DNA from: Thermoplasmata archaeon | Lineage (GTDB): Archaea > Thermoplasmatota > Thermoplasmata > Lutacidiplasmatales > UBA184 | Reading direction: 5' to 3' | NCBI GenBank assembly: GCA_030037695.1 | Contig: JASHQF010000112.1 | Coordinates: 1-6,156, forward strand | DNA length: 6,156 bases | In this document: positions 5,427 to 6,156 of the stretch, piece by piece | Numbering within the stretch: position 1 is the first letter of the stretch | Layout: every line of letters starts with the position of its first letter | Made by a program: the position numbers and the translations under genes | Notes under the pieces: generated by a model | Seen by the model: the letters and a program-made list of their open reading frames with translations, nothing else | What the model was told of the DNA's origin: nothing | The model's database searches: none

Positions 5427-6134
5427 GTGACGATCAACCTCCGGGTGAGCCTCGCGATCCTCGCGGCCGGCTTCGGCATCGAAGGCGGGAGCGAGCTCGC
5501 CTCGTTCGCCTCGCGGGGGGCTTTCCAGCCAGGCCCGAACGTCCTGTTCGTCCTGCCGGCGGTGATGACGCTGATCGGGCTCCTCTTCGTCTGGATCGGC
5601 CGCCACGAGTGGAACCTGCTGCATCACGAACGCGTCCGGAGCGCCCACATCGTCTTCGGGCTGAGCCTCCTCGGCGGGGTCGTGGGGGGCGCGGTGATCG
5701 GCGCGCTCGTCGCCTTCCCCCAGCTCGGCACCCCATTGTGGGCGAGCCTCGCGTTCGGGGCCGCGATCGGCTCGCTCGTGCTCGGGACCTTCGTCACGTA
5801 CGTCCTGCTCGTCTTCCATCTCGTGGCGCGGCCGAGTCAGCTCGCGCTCTTCGGCTCGCTCGCCTGGGCGCTGCTCGTCTCGGTGCTCGTCGCGAGCGCC
5901 TTCGCCGCCCACTGCGCCGACATCGTGGGGCTCGCGGTGCACCGCACGCTCACCGTCCCGGCGTTCTTCAGCTCGGTCGATACGCTCACCTCGTACCTCT
6001 TCGTCTCGTACTTCCTCCTGCTCGCGGCGTACCTCGTGGCCCACGGAACGGTTGCTCGGGGCCGCGACGCCGAACCGGCGCAGGGAGGCTCCGCCCCGCC
6101 CGTCGTGCCCGACGCCCCCGGGGCGCGACCTTAG
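5427..6134 (+). CDS. Six-helix integral membrane protein, function unknown
   Basis: I do not recognise this 235-residue protein. Hydrophobic segments lie at about 5-23, 38-58, 73-97, 104-134, 138-160 and 183-207, followed by a Pro/Ala/Gly-rich hydrophilic tail (208-235). Polar features that could matter are the loop RHEWNLLHHERVRSAH (59-74), which holds four histidines, and AHCADIVGLAVHR (161-173), with a Cys and two His near the membrane edge. Glycine-rich segments such as GGVVGGAVIG (83-92) suggest tight helix packing. GTG 5427 is the only start codon between the upstream in-frame stop at 5391 and the first predicted helix; the next ATG would remove helix 1. No clear Shine-Dalgarno sequence precedes it. 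It follows amrS on the same strand after 89 bases, which does not by itself establish a shared role. Hydropathy in this frame makes coding convincing. Confidence 0.82.
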   Translation: MTINLRVSLAILAAGFGIEGGSELASFASRGAFQPGPNVLFVLPAVMTLIGLLFVWIGRHEWNLLHHERVRSAHIVFGLSLLGGVVGGAVIGALVAFPQLGTPLWASLAFGAAIGSLVLGTFVTYVLLVFHLVARPSQLALFGSLAWALLVSVLVASAFAAHCADIVGLAVHRTLTVPAFFSSVDTLTSYLFVSYFLLLAAYLVAHGTVARGRDAEPAQGGSAPPVVPDAPGARP

Positions 6135-6156
6135 GGGGCGTCCGGTCCGGACCGCG

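Noticed and set aside
5307..6044. A minus-strand 245-codon frame over the six-helix protein.
   Set aside because: Its product is almost entirely charged Arg/Glu/Asp residues, the usual mirror image of hydrophobic helices on the opposite strand.
6143..6154. 12-base palindrome CGGTCCGGACCG at the right edge, after the last stop.
   Set aside because: It has no loop and only G/C-rich content, and the window ends two bases later, so it cannot be judged.

Overview
The window reads as part of a chromosome from a very GC-rich archaeon. Three genes point to Archaea: an Orc1/Cdc6-type replication initiator, an archaeal class I CCA-adding enzyme, and an AmmeMemoRadiSam-type radical SAM enzyme. The candidate promoters also look archaeal: short AT-containing elements sit about 28-31 bases upstream of start codons, as expected for leaderless transcripts. 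Euryarchaeal affinity, perhaps a GC-rich Thermoplasmata relative, is an inference from gene content; no rRNA or other decisive marker is present.

Left block, plus strand, 1-2743: four genes lie head to tail. They are the C-terminal part of a probable thymidylate kinase (cut by the window edge), an Orc1/Cdc6-like AAA+ ATPase, lipoyl synthase LipA, and a small three-helix membrane protein of unknown function. Spacing is 31 bases, then a 1-base TAATG overlap, then 3 bases. The last three genes therefore look co-transcribed, from a candidate promoter just after the kinase stop.

Middle, minus strand, 2740-4164: the archaeal tRNA CCA-adding enzyme converges on the left block. Its stop codon and that of the small membrane protein share the palindrome CTAG, so the two transcription units meet with no spacer.

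Right block, plus strand, 4270-6134: a 105-base divergent region separates the CCA-adding gene from amrS, a radical SAM enzyme with extra N- and C-terminal cysteine clusters. After an 89-base gap comes a six-helix membrane protein of unknown function. The divergent region holds candidate core promoters for both directions and an inverted repeat over the CCA-side promoter.

Functionally the window mixes DNA-precursor supply, replication initiation, lipoyl cofactor synthesis, tRNA maturation and the AmmeMemoRadiSam system. I see no mobile elements, CRISPR arrays, RNA genes or defence modules. The genes with real unknowns are the two membrane proteins and the amrS pathway. No stretch over 300 bases lacks a gene.
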